Origin: Aurifilum marmelostoma
Taxonomy: Eukaryota; Ascomycota; Sordariomycetes; Diaporthales; Cryphonectriaceae
DNA length: 64,000 bases
Direction of reading: 5' to 3'
NCBI GenBank assembly: GCA_027559495.1
Contig: JAMXSV010000003.1
Coordinates: forward strand, 3,410,001 to 3,474,000
Shown here piece by piece: positions 23,923 through 35,490 of this stretch. Below the pieces are notes generated by a model that was not told the DNA's origin, made no database searches, and saw only the letters and a list, made by a program, of their open reading frames with translations. Both the position numbers and the translations under genes were made by a program. Position 1 is the stretch's first letter. Each line of letters opens with the position of its first letter.

Positions 23923-25179
23923 CTATGAAGCGTTAAGAGAACCCTCAAGCCCTTTCTGGAGATTGGTAATAAGTGTCTCGGCCCAACGGGCTATCCAACC
24001 ATCTCGGCCGTTCTTGGTGTCCTCGATAAAGCTCACTCTCGTTTTGCACCACTCCAGATGTGTCTCGGCCAGTGCTCCGCCGTCTTTGGAGTTGAACAAG
24101 CCAGCGCTAACATCGATGAGATCGGGGCGCTCGAGGTTCCTCCAGAATACTGTGGCTCCGCAACGAGAGCAGAAATGGCGGAAGACGCCAGGCGAAGACT
24201 CATACTGAGAAAGAAGATTGTCGCCCGGAACTGTGGCGCTGCTGAGATGGTAGGTGTCTAGCTCGCGCCACTCTTGACCTGTCAATTGATCGTGACGAAG
24301 GAAGATGTTCTTGCGCGGGATGAAAGCCCAGGTCTGGATCTCGAAGCCGGTGATCAGCCGACATGACCGACATGCGCAGGTGCCAGCAAGGTATCTGAAT
24401 TGGTCAGACGTTGTTCGTATCCACCACTTTTCATTGCCAGGGTTTGCCAGAATAGAAGCCGGAGTTTGTTTAAATGGCTCAAGCAGGTCCGAGTATGGCG
24501 ACCACGGGGCTTCGTCTCCTTCGAGGTCTGATTCACTCGCCTGGCGGACCCTGATCTGTAGTTGGCCGCAAGCACAATTACCTTGCAGGTCACTCGGTGG
24601 TATAGATGAAGATGCTGGAGTCGCATTCCCGAAAGGCTTCGGGAACAGATACTTGAGGAGCCCGCCGTCGCTGGCGTAAGATTTGACCGGTGTCGCCGAA
24701 AACACGCCAGGATCTGGTGGCGACTCAATGATGCTTCCCGTAGCGACCGACCATTCACACTTATCCTTCTCAAATGCGCCGTGGATGCGGTCTTCTGTGC
24801 TCTGGATAGACCCAGAGGTCTTATATACCTGCTTGAAGAGGTGACAGCCACAGGTTGCGCAGAACCACCGTCGGGACGCCTCCGATCGGTTGATACAGAT
24901 GCAGTCGAATCCTCGAAGTCCGTCAGTTATGCTTGGCGGGAGAACGGTGAGATACGAGACGAGTAGGATGCCTGAGCTGTGGCGGCATGCTTCACAGTCA
25001 CAAAACTCGATGACTGGCTTCATACGCCCTTCGGCCACTACTCGGCGCAGCTGCAGGGTCTGTCGATGCTCTCCACAGTGGCATGTTATCGTAAGGGAGG
25101 GATATGGCCCCTCGACCTTGTCGCCTTCCGAGCTGTTATTCAAAACCGCTTCGTGAGGCTGCATACTGAGTTGGTCCAT
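23923..25179 (-). CDS. Tandem GFA/CENP-V domain zinc protein
   Basis: An intronless 418-codon frame starts at ATG 25179 (an in-frame TTG lies just upstream). It contains two copies of the GFA (glutathione-dependent formaldehyde-activating enzyme) fold. Copy one has CHCG near residue 35, CDCEAC near 62 and CATCG near 107. Copy two has CACG near 205, CACRSC near 275 and CSRCG near 338. These Cys-x-Cys, Cys-x-Cys-x-x-Cys and Cys-x-x-Cys sets bind structural and catalytic zinc in the family. Many fungal members have no proven link to formaldehyde, so substrate and role are open. It is convergent with the small gene at 23347. Confidence 0.88.
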   Translation of the reverse strand: MDQLSMQPHEAVLNNSSEGDKVEGPYPSLTITCHCGEHRQTLQLRRVVAEGRMKPVIEFCDCEACRHSSGILLVSYLTVLPPSITDGLRGFDCICINRSEASRRWFCATCGCHLFKQVYKTSGSIQSTEDRIHGAFEKDKCEWSVATGSIIESPPDPGVFSATPVKSYASDGGLLKYLFPKPFGNATPASSSIPPSDLQGNCACGQLQIRVRQASESDLEGDEAPWSPYSDLLEPFKQTPASILANPGNEKWWIRTTSDQFRYLAGTCACRSCRLITGFEIQTWAFIPRKNIFLRHDQLTGQEWRELDTYHLSSATVPGDNLLSQYESSPGVFRHFCSRCGATVFWRNLERPDLIDVSAGLFNSKDGGALAETHLEWCKTRVSFIEDTKNGRDGWIARWAETLITNLQKGLEGSLNAS

Positions 25180-26621
25180 CAAGACTGGTGACTGTATTTG
25201 TTGAGCAAGAGGAGGGGGGCTATTTGCGAAGGATGTGTGCTTTGGAAAGATTTGGACAAAGAGTTACTTCTGGCGTCTGTGTCATAGGAATACGTTCATC
25301 ACGTTAAAATGATGAGAGAAGGTTCATATGAAAACAGAGAATAATCAGTCGTGAATGGTGACGGGCCCACGTGAGTACTGTGGGGTAGGTTGATACCTCC
25401 GTTACAAGATCGGGGAAGCCGGTGCCGAGCAAACAGCGACTGATGTAGAGAAGGTTATGAATACTTGAGTAGCTGCTAAGCGCATATAGCGAATTTATAT
25501 TTTCCACGCAAATCAATTAATGTATCCATAACATGATTAGCAATGAACCTTGATAGAATCTATTGGAGTGTCTATAAAAATGTGCATGAATGAGTCTGTA
25601 GACAGGGTATAAATGTCTGCTTCATGAGCAGGAATAAAGTAGATGTTGTTAGGATGAATGCGAAAATAAGGGAAGGGTTGATTTTCAATCTGCTTTCTCC
25701 TCTTCACAAATTTTCCTCGCCCGCTTGTACTCAACCCAGTTAAATTTAAAAAGCTATTCCCTCGTAATCGATCAACTCAATTTATGATCAAATCAACCGC
25801 CTATTCCTTTCTTGAAGCGCTGTATCTTCTTTCATTTGGCTGCCCAGTCTCGAGACGCCGTTGGACTGTCCACCTCACTTTCTACCATTTATGAGTTTCC
25901 AACGTTAAATGGCTACGCAGATAATGGCTGCAGAAGCGAGCATGAGCCGCGCAGGCATGATGACATGAAGCACACACCTAGGAAGACAGTCTACATGTGC
26001 TTTGACGCTGGTGCACCCTGGAATTGGCCCCACTGAATCCTGTTAATTAACCAGTGCAAGAACTGTATGGATATGAAAATTATGGCGTGTGCTATAATCC
26101 AGTAGTCCAACGTCCAACAGCAAACTTTAAAAATAAGCACAAGAGCTATAATCATCAGAAGAGCAACCGGGGCGGTAGAAAATGGCCTGCCATGACGGAG
26201 GCTGTTTAAATGGCACAGGATGAAAGCTATCACAGTCCTCTTGGATAAAATTGTGAACCATGATAAGATAAGTATACCGAAGATTTATAAGTAGATGATT
26301 TATAAAAATCTATTCCTCCCGAATCAGATGACAGGAAAAGACTTTTGTATCGAGATAATCAACCAAGAAGCCAAGGAGTGGTTATCATTTCAGATACGTC
26401 TTATTGACTTACTACTTATAGGACGATTCAACGTCTTTGAGAAGCAAAAGCACAAGAGTACGACGGCAATAAAGATAGTCCAGCAGCTCACCCAGGATCT
26501 GACTGGCAAAGTGCCTTTGATACTGCACGCATGAGCATATCTCAAGCCCTGCTCACTGAGACGATATTGGCTGACCATGTGTCAAGGTTGCTCATCTGAC
26601 ACCGGCCTCGCAGCGGCTGAG
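25180..26621. other. AT-rich intergenic stretch
   Basis: No gene is supported. The stretch is AT-rich, especially at 25480-25800 and 26040-26320, with only short chance frames. This could be old repeat sequence altered by repeat-induced point mutation, but no element was recognised. Confidence 0.45.
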
Positions 26622-29600
26622 CTACTGCTCGCCAGGAACACCATACTCCACGTCCTCGACGTCCTCGAGCCCCAGCGGCGACAGTGTCTCCGACAAGGTT
26701 CGACGGGTGGACATAGTCTTTGCTAATGCAAGCGTGAGCGAGCGGCCGGACTGCTTGCCGGTGAACGAGTCCCGTCTTACGAAAGACTGGGGTCCAGCTG
26801 CACAGAAGTTCTGGACATGGGTGTTCTACTTACTCTACTGCTGGCGACGAGTATATTGTCTGCTGATCAACTCACAAATCTAAGTCGGGGTTGAACTCAA
26901 TAGCCATCCAAACGTCAATGTCATCACCCTTGCTGCCAGCTTGCCATTTGTGCCAGGGGTACGAGACGACGTTATGCCTTCCGCGACAAGCTTTTCCAGA
27001 CGAGTCCCGGTGCCAGATGGAGCCGTGCTCGAACAGTGGCTCCTGAGGCACGTGAAACCATTTCTCCTCTGGCAGTCTCTCCGCTTCGTCTGCGTTCGCC
27101 GGCTCATTCTCGAACTCCGGTTTGACCATCGACATTCCACCATCCACGGTCCCCAGCGAGAGGGTGATGTGGATCTCTTCGAAGTAGTCGTTAGCGTGGT
27201 TGTGCGCGCCGGCACTGACCCCGGGCCCTGTTGTTTTTTTTTGAGGCGGATACTTGTCAGCGCAGTGCTCTCGACAGATCACAGGTGGCAGCTTCGTCGC
27301 TCACATACCTGCCGTCCAGAATTGGATATGTGCGATGTGGATCTTGCTATCAAGGAATCGGAAATGGAAACCCGGCATGTCGTAAAACTCCTTGTCCTTG
27401 AACCTCTCGTCGTCTTTTCCCCACCAGAGGTGGTCGACCCTGGTGAACTTCAGCGGCGGCATCGCTAGGCCTGGTTCTTCCAGGTCGAATGTGGTATGGA
27501 TAGGCACATCGCCAGCATCCTTCCACATCGACTCGGGCCGCATATCCTCCCAGCCGGGCTCGGATCCTGAAACGGGAGCCATGCGCAAGATGATGGCACC
27601 CAGGGCTGCATCCGCATCCAAAGCTTCTGCCTTACTCGTCGTTGAAGCCACAGCAGGGAACCACTTGCCTCCCAGCGGCTTCCTCACGTCTCCATCGGAG
27701 ATAGGGTCAGCCAGGGATCCATATATCACCTTCACGCCCTCACCCTGCTTGATGGGAACCTTGCTCCTTGGTGGGTATATCTCAACGCTGATGGCATAGT
27801 TGGCGACCTGAACAAGTGGCTTTACTGCAGATCGTGTGATTCCAGCTGGCTGGGCGAGATATACCAGACCTTCTTCGTCCCAAAGTGTGGCCCTGATGGC
27901 GTTCTCGACTGTCGAGACTCTCAGGTTGTTCATGTGTAAAGTGACCTTGGGCTGGGGTTCTTCGTAGTAGTCCTTCACATTGTATGAGATGGACGCTATG
28001 TCCAATCCCTTCCTGTTGGTGAAATGTCTTGGTACGGCGGTGAGCATGACGGAATTCTCGCGGCTGTCTCCACCAGATAATTACTCACCCAAGCGCAAGT
28101 CTCGCACAAGACTCGTTTGCGATCCTCCACTTGGCGAAAATGCCCTTCGATAAGTCGACAGCCTTGTAATACATAATGCCCTAGAGATCTTTTCTTCAGG
28201 ATCTTGTATGGGATTTGCAGATTTTTCAAGTCACGAAGCCTACCTTGTTGGGGTTGAAGCCGCCTTTGATTGCTTCAGTGTTGTCCGCGTCGTCGCGGTC
28301 CAGGGATCCTATCAGCGTCACCAAGATCTCATCGTCTCCATCGCCTTTGTGACCACGTTAGGTCAGATGCTCAAATGATGTCAGTCAATCCGTAGGAAGC
28401 TCACCATCAAAATCACCACAGACGATGTAGTGTCCCGGTCCATCTCCCCACTTTTGCCTCTGGGTCGGTGTCCCATAGTCGTCCAAGACATGTCGTTCCC
28501 ACTTCACAGGGCCCAGTCCATGGTTCGCCTTGGTGTAGACGCAGACCTTGGTCCCGTGGAAGGGGTCGGTGCTGGCTATGTAAGCAAAGGGGTCGTTGCC
28601 GACCTTCCCAGCATCGACGGTACCAGAACCCCAGTTGTCGCCACTGCCGGGGGCCTCGTAACCGGGCTCCTGACCTGATTCTCTGGGCTCGCCGACGTTC
28701 AACGTTTCAACATGCCATGTGCCACGCTCAAAATAAAGCCGGCTAATGCCCTCGCGTGAGGCAACCAGGAGAGAATCGAGACCATTGGGGCCCTGAAACC
28801 TGGAAGAAAACGTCAGGAAGCTGACAATACCTAGGCAGTAGTCCAATAGAAGCTCACTCACTTCTTTGACACAATCTCGTGTACAACCGAGAAGTGTTCG
28901 TCGTCCACGACATCTCGGTGCCACTCAACCCTAAGCATTTGCACTCGTCAGCTGTATACCAGAGGGCCCCGAGACATGCAGTCACACTTACGCCTTACAT
29001 GGTTTCTCGGGTGCTTGAAAACGAAGGATAGGAACTGGTGTAATCTAATAAGTCTTTGTTAGTCATATTATGGGACTTATGTGCGGTGGGAAAGCTCACT
29101 AACCTTGTCCAGCGCTCCACGGACAACCGGAGCCGCGATTATCTCCAGGATGGACCTTCAAAATAGTCAGAATCTCGACCTATCTCCATTGCACTCGGGT
29201 TGGGTGTCGGCACAAACCTCTGCGTGAAGAAGCCGGCACGGAGACGATGCATCGCTGGCCACCGGCCAATATCTCTTCTGACCCATCCCTCGTACTTGAC
29301 TGCATGCAAGCGGTCGCGACCAGGATTCTCCAGCCAGCTGACCCAGCCGCCCGTCATATCGCATTCTTTCATGTTTGGTCCATACCGATGGCACACAATC
29401 AGATCCATCGACCCATTTCCCGTAATGTCTGCCGCGATTACAGCAACTGGCTCTCGGAAAGAGTGCAGGTCATATTCTTTCCACGCCGCTTCCTCGTCGC
29501 CGTCATTATGACTGGAATGCGTGTTCCTGGGGTTATCCAAGAATTGAACCTTGCCACTGTTGAGCCCGGAGCTATACGTGTCTCATGTCAGCCCCTGCCT

Positions 29601-29835
29601 CTGAGTCTTGCGGTTGGGGTGCGAGTTCCGTAGCTCACACTACAAGACCTGGTACCCGGTCATGTGGCGAAAGTTGAAAGCTTGTAATCCAATATCCATC
29701 CTTCCTGTCCTGTATCACGGTGCTGGCGAAGGAAGGGGAAGAAACAGGAGTTTTCATGGTTTTCGGGCAGGATGCAATGCTTGGGGACTCCTCCAGTAAT
29801 GCAGGCCCGTATCCGTGTTGAGGACTCTTGCACAT
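26622..29835 (-). CDS. Aldos-2-ulose dehydratase/isomerase-like protein (beta-propeller plus cupin)
   Basis: Eleven exons (29639-29835, 29214-29571, 29104-29142, 28992-29044, 28862-28930, 28405-28799, 28244-28344, 28089-28180, 27309-28027, 26876-27227, 26622-26775) join in frame to 842 residues. The N-terminal half is an FG-GAP/VCBS-like beta-propeller (LVVSGLNSGKVQFLDNP, DITGNGSMDLIVCHRYG, VCGDFDGDGDDEILVT). The C-terminal half is cupin-like, with the metal-type motif HNHANDYFEE near 27200. This layout matches fungal aldos-2-ulose dehydratase (AUDH), which converts glucosone to cortalcerone and 1,5-anhydrofructose to microthecin. It is divergent from a pyranose 2-oxidase that would supply glucosone. 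Two joins are weaker: the GTGCCG donor at 29213 and the last exon, chosen for phase. Without the last exon the protein ends at the TGA at 26872. Confidence 0.85.
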
Positions 29836-30916
29836 GTCTCTTACTGAAAAATACTCAGGTAGCTTTGTCCTTTATGTATCTGTAAGAACACGGTTACCAG
29901 GGAGCATAGTTTGGAATTTCTTGTGTCGTAGCGAAGGCTCCTGTGAGTAAAGGGTTTGGGAGGGCCTGCTTCAATTCAACGGTAATTGCCAAGATGTTCT
30001 AAGAAGCGCTTGGGAGGTCTTCTTGGGACTCCCTTTTGGCCTCTTTATAGCCCTCGTTTTCGACATGAGTGCCTGAGGCAGACACGGCATAATTAGTTCT
30101 CCTCCTGTCTCATCATTTCTTCACCTTCCTCTTGTGTTTTATATTGCTGAGCGTATCTTGGTTCTGCTGGTTGCCTGCTGCGGTTTCTATACTGAGTTGT
30201 CTTGCATCTTGAAGGCAACTTTTGCCGAACGTGAACTCATAAGTGAATTCCTTGTGTCACATGTGTCGACTAGGGAGATGTAGTGTCAGGGAACAAGTAA
30301 GCCTCGAGGAACTCAAGAAGCTCAACAAATGCTCAAAGGAGATAAAAGGCCCGAATCAATCTTACCTAGTCTCCTTGAGTCAAGGAGCTTTGAGGACAGA
30401 GACGGAATAGAGGGCGGGAAGGACAGAGAGATTGTGAGTTCACCCGTTCAGGACCTTGGCTAGGGATAATGTTGTTTCCGAGATCAACATTCCGAGAAGC
30501 TGCTTGAGCCAATGGGACGAGGGTGCAACAAATATGCAGGCAGGAATTCTATGTGGCATTCAGCTGAGATGCAAGATATGGCGTACCGGTGAGTGGTTGA
30601 CCGTGCAAGAAATGCAAGACATGGTGTCCCGGTGACTGCTCCATGGGGCAAGCAAGCTTCTCGAATAACATTATGGATTGTGTTGGGCCTCTAATATCGA
30701 GAATTGAGGGGTCATACGGCATGGGGACAATTGGGTATAAAAAGCTCTTGCCTGGCTATGTAGGCTGTCCTTGAGACAATCCAGGAACCAAGCCTTTCGC
30801 ATAAAAAGATCATCTTCCTCAGCTGAGCTGCAAGCCAGCAGCCAATCGAATCCTGGAGATCCAGAAAGCCTCTCAACCATGTCGGCGTCATAGCCTTTGA
30901 ACGCCATCCAGAACCG
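29836..30916. promoter_or_regulatory. Shared divergent promoter region of the AUDH-like and pyranose oxidase genes
   Basis: About 1.1 kb separates the two divergent start codons. No specific factor sites were established. Co-regulation is inferred from the arrangement. A 95-codon minus-strand ATG frame (30671-30958) lies within it and slightly overlaps the proposed first exon of the oxidase. Confidence 0.5.
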
Positions 30917-30958
30917 ATGATTCTTGGTGAATCTATCGAGGAGAAATTGCACACCCAT
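30671..30958 (-). CDS. Possible small protein, 95 residues, antisense to oxidase start
   Basis: An uninterrupted ATG-TAA frame with protein-like composition (FTKNHRFWMAFKGYD, then FDWLLACSSAEEDD). No family was recognised. It sits in the divergent promoter and its start overlaps the first tentative exon of the pyranose oxidase on the other strand, so both calls cannot easily be right as drawn. It may be a fragment of a displaced gene. Confidence 0.3.
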   Translation of the reverse strand: MGVQFLLDRFTKNHRFWMAFKGYDADMVERLSGSPGFDWLLACSSAEEDDLFMRKAWFLDCLKDSLHSQARAFYTQLSPCRMTPQFSILEAQHNP

Positions 30959-33392
30959 TCTTACACTTGTTGGCTACCCAGGCGAAGTCCGTTGGCAGAC
31001 GCCAAAGCAGAAACTCAAGGCGATAATAGAACGCCTTAGGAAGGATCCGAACAAGGTCTACAGTCCAGATGTCCTTGTTGTCGGATCCGGTCCTATAGGT
31101 GCTGTCTTTGCTCGGAAGCTGGTTGACAGTAAGAAGAAAGTGCTGATGATTGACATGGGAGAACAGTATGTGCCCCACAAAATCCGTCAAGAATGGTGTG
31201 TGAATGTGGCCGATTTGATAACCTTGTCTCTCCTTTCAGGGCATCTAAGCGCGTTGGGGACCATCGCAAGAACAGTGTAGCGGTGCAGAAAGACATCAGT
31301 CTCTTCACCAAGTAAGCTCACTTGTCAAATCCACTGGCTTGTATCATAAGCTGATCCGGGGGTTGGGATAGTATCATCCGGGTAAGACGGCGTGCCAATC
31401 CCAAACAACAGAGTGCTGCTGCTAAACGCAATTACTCCAGGGCGAACTCAACCCCCTGTCCGTGCCAGTGGCACAATCAACCACTCGGTTGCCTCCAGAG
31501 TCCTCATGGACCGGGGAACTTTGCAGTGATAGCGTTCCAGACAAACCGAGGTTCGTCCTCAACGGACAGAATCCAGAGCAAGACCCTGCGTATAACCTAG
31601 CATCAAGTGCCGCCACGCGCACTGTCGGTGGTATGGGTTCTCACTGGACATGCTGCACTCCACGACAGTATCCTAAGGTCTTCACGGATGACGGAAACCC
31701 AGACAAGGGCTTTCGGGAGCGTTCGGACCTTTTCACAGACGATGAGTGGGAAAACCTGTACAAGGAAGCCGAGCGTCTCTTTGACACCAACAGCATTACC
31801 TTCGAAGGCTCGGTACGCCATCGACTGGTGAAGAAAGTCCTGCAGGAGACCTTCGGCGCCAGCGGGTCTGGGTTTGCAGGTCGCGAGGTCAAGTCCATGC
31901 CACTGGCCTGCAAGCACGGGAAGAGAAAGAATCACATTCAATGGTCCTGTACTGCCACCATCCTGGGCGACGCGCTGTCCGGCCCGGTTATCACGGATAA
32001 GGCCGGCTGCAAAGATCGACTGTTCTCCGTATTGCCGCAGACGCAGCTGGACGCGATGCTGATCGAGGACGGCGCCGTGAGGGGTGCCGTTATTGTCGAC
32101 CTGGAAAGCGACGAACAATACCTCGTCGACGCCAAGAAATACGTCATCTGCGGTGGTACTGTCCTGACTGCGGGCATCGTGGCCAAGTCTCTGTTCCAGA
32201 GTGAACTGGAAGAGAAGAACGAGTGTCAGATCGGATCCAAGTACCTACCAGCTCTTGTAAGTTTCTGCACGCGACACGTTTGCGACGTGGTCGTAAAAGT
32301 AGATTCCATGCTGCTGACCTCAAGCTGACATGCAACCTCGCAGGGGAGATATCTGACGGAGCAGACCATGACCTTCTGCCAGGTTGTCTTGAAAAAGGAG
32401 CACGTTGAGAGAGTCAGCAAGGAACCAGGGGACTTGGACAATCCGGGTGAGAACACGATCCAAACAGCTGTGAAGAGGCACAAAAAAAAACACCCGGACG
32501 ACCCCCTACCATTCCCTTTTGACGATCTCGACCCGAATGTGTACACCCCCTTCTCCGAGAAGTGGCCCTGGCACACGCAGATCCATCGTGATGCCTTCGG
32601 CTATGGCGAGGTCCCAGCCGACGTTGACCAGCGCCTGATCGTCGACCTGCGCTTCTTCGGTTATACGGAGCCCAACTGGCACAACAGGATCACGTATAGC
32701 GCCACCAGGAGGGATGGCTTTGGGATGGCGCAGGTGAGAAAATTCCATTACACCGCATACGAACACAAAAGTCATTGCTGATATCATAATGGCAATTCCC
32801 TAGCCAACGTTCTGGTTCTCTCTTGGCAAGAAAGATGCCGCGCGTTCCAGTCGCATGATGCAAGAGTAAGTCATCTATGTTTTCACACGGAAATTGGGCT
32901 GCTGTGATCATTCTTTTGAGCATATATCGGCCCACACCTCTTTCAAAAACCCTATCAACGTCATCGTGTGGAGCAGTCCTGCTAAATAGACAACTGCAGT
33001 ATGGTCAATGCAGCAGCCCCCCTGGGTGGCTTCCTCCCAGGCTCGGAGCCCCGCTATCTCGCACCGGGCTTAGCCCTCCACGGTGAGTCCCCTGAACTGC
33101 TGCTGAGTTACATGGATAAGTCGCTCATACGTAGTATCCAGTCTGCGGAATCTACCGCGCGGGAAAAGAGGTTCCTATCGAGGGCCAAGAGGGCAGCGTC
33201 GATCTCGAGGCGACCAAAGAAACGAGCGTCGTCAACAGGGATGGGCTGGTTTGGGGGTTGAGCAACCTGTATCTGGGTGGCTGCGGTATCATTCCAACTG
33301 GGAATGCGTGTAATCCGACGCTGACTGCCGCTTGTCATGCAATTTCCGGAGCCAACCGGATTCTCAAGGAGCTCCAAAAGGAAGGGCACTGA
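30917..33392 (+). CDS. Pyranose 2-oxidase-like GMC flavoprotein
   Basis: Nine exons (30917-30926, 30982-31195, 31240-31311, 31372-31381, 31441-32256, 32344-32733, 32804-32865, 33000-33082, 33142-33392) join in frame to 635 residues, close to the size of known enzymes. FAD is bound by the Rossmann motif VVGSGPIGA. His170 in GGMGSHWTC matches the histidine that carries covalent FAD in pyranose 2-oxidase. WHTQIHRDAF and VDLRFFG are typical of the family. The C-terminal GGCG-IPTGNACNPTLT contains the expected catalytic Asn (Asn610); His553 in ALHVCG may be its partner. The enzyme oxidises aldopyranoses at C2 with O2, giving 2-ketoaldoses and H2O2. The first exon (only ten coding bases) is tentative: no in-frame ATG exists in exon 2, and this join gives one. 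Exon 4 is also only ten bases. No signal peptide is seen. Confidence 0.88.
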
Positions 33393-34423
33393 TATATGCA
33401 AGCACGTAGTATCTATAATCCGGGATTCAATAGCTCGCTACTAGATTGATCTATGTTTTTCCACAGCTTATAATCATGTTTAATTGCTCTAGCAACCTGT
33501 TTGATCTGACCCGTTTTGATTGTCAGTTGTACTAAAGAAGGGATAATGATTCGGTGCTCACATACTAAGTATTAGTCACCGCAGTTTTGACAACAAGAGA
33601 AAGAGGTACATCTCAAGTAGGTACCCTAGGTATATTGCACGCTGATCAGTTTACTATTTGAGACGAGCAGGGCGAACATTGATGAGCCCAGATTCATGTG
33701 CATTTGTATTTGATTTACCTTCTACGAAGGAAAGGAAGAGAGAAACGAGCAGTACATATGCCAATTTATATACCCCGAGCAATAGAGGAAGTGGATCCGC
33801 GCAGGCCTCCTGGGCCAATCAGAGAGCATCCACCTTATAATATTATTATATCAATTATATAGTGTATACAATTAGTTTATATTACTTATAATTGATCCAT
33901 AGATCTAAAATAATAATCACCTTTGTCACCTTAGCAGTACAGTTAGCTATATATAATAGCAGAGCTAATTAGAACTAAATAGATTATTGAGAGAGGACCT
34001 TGATGCACTGGTTGAATGCACCATGTATTCATCCCTGGAATAAATCCATGGGGAATGAATGCCCTAGTGAACTTGTGGTGGAGTCACCACGGACGGCGGG
34101 GGACCATCTATAAATCCATAATGAGTTCACCAACAGTCTACCTAGCTATGCTCAATAGAGACGAGATGCCCTCTGCTTTCCCAATAGTTGTAAGAAAGAT
34201 AAATATTATGCTATATATAATATATTTGCAATATACAGCATACCAGAGCTGCCTATTAATAATATTATTAGTTTTCCTTTAGAGATAAAATAGATTTCTA
34301 GCTTTCTATCAAAAAGTATAAGATAAAAAAGAAGGATTTATGTATAGCTTATTAGTAGCGAGGCGATGGATAGAAAACGGAGGCCGCACATGAATAGCAA
34401 AACGGAAACGGCCGAAGCAAAAA
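33393..34423. other. AT-rich intergenic stretch
   Basis: No gene is supported. From about 33830 to 34330 the sequence is strongly AT-rich, with runs such as TATAATATTATTATAT. This is compatible with degraded repeats. Only short chance frames occur. Confidence 0.5.
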
Positions 34424-34525
34424 CGACGCCGCCATGATTCGAACATGGGCCTCCGAAGAGAATAGATACCATAGAAATCTGTGAAATTTCTAGTCTATCG
34501 CATTAGACCGCTCTGCCACGGCGCC
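34424..34525 (-). tRNA. tRNA-Ser(AGA) with a 20-nt intron
   Basis: The minus strand folds as a class II tRNA. The acceptor stem GGCGCCG pairs with CGGCGTC, with discriminator G. The anticodon loop is CTAGAAA with anticodon AGA, there is a variable arm CTC-TTCG-GAG, and the T arm is CCATG-TTCGAAT-CATGG. A 20-base intron (34468-34487) sits at the canonical place one base 3' of the anticodon; removing it closes the ATAGA/TCTAT stem. Confidence 0.92.
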
Positions 34526-35490
34526 TTTTGATTGTTAAATGACGTTTTATTATTTAGCCTATAATACTCTTTCGGCTTGTGGCGTTAAGCTGTAGTCATT
34601 ACTCTTCCTAGATGATTCATCCTACGACGCAAAGAATACTCGCTTGATTAAGTGCTTGATTACATGACATGTATGCGAAACAGAATGACATTATGTACGC
34701 CAGAGCTACTTTCGTGCCTCGAGTCTGAATCTCATGGTTTCCTCTATGGTTCATTCAAGCAGCCACCCACCCTCTTGGGTCCAGAACACAATAGACGGAG
34801 CGGGGCTTGCCTACTTCAAGACGAGTGGCGCTGGCAAGGCACTGTAGACATGGTCTCGGCCTCTCCTCCGCCCCCCCCCCCCCCTTCCTTCCTTTTCATT
34901 CATCCTTTTGATCTTTCTTCCCTTTCTTTCTTGCTTTCTTGCTTTCTTTTTTTCCCTTTTGCTATGGCTCTTCCAAGTTGATCAGCATCCTGTAATGGGC
35001 AATATTGCTTCGGTTGCCGTACCAGTCAATAGGCAGAAGTCGAAGAGGAGGGGGTTACCATTCCTCACATTACTCCCTCACAGCATACCATCCATCATCA
35101 ACCGCCTTCCAGGTCTGGAAGCAGGTTCGCCTGTGATTCTATGGGGAAAAAAATACGACTCTCTAATTTTGCAGACAAGTTGCAATGACTGCAGAACCAT
35201 TGTGACCATATTTTGGACATCATGAAATCGTTCAGCAGCATTAGGATAGGCACTCGATCGTCGCATAGAAAGCTCACCTAGGCCATGAGCCTAGTCAGTG
35301 TTACGGGCTCATAAATATTTGAGTAGCTATGTAGATTTGGGTGTTATCCATAACTATGGCGGATTCTACACGGTATTTCGACTCTGACTTTCCAGAACGC
35401 GCAGATATGATCTGACTAACCCCATTTACCAACCTGGGCCTTTCTAGCAACACGTGCGATCCGAGCGAATTGGGTGTGAATCCATCAATA
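34526..35490. other. Intergenic stretch with pyrimidine tracts
   Basis: No gene is supported. It includes a 14-base C run at 34871-34884 followed by a long T/C-rich tract to about 34970. Confidence 0.5.
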
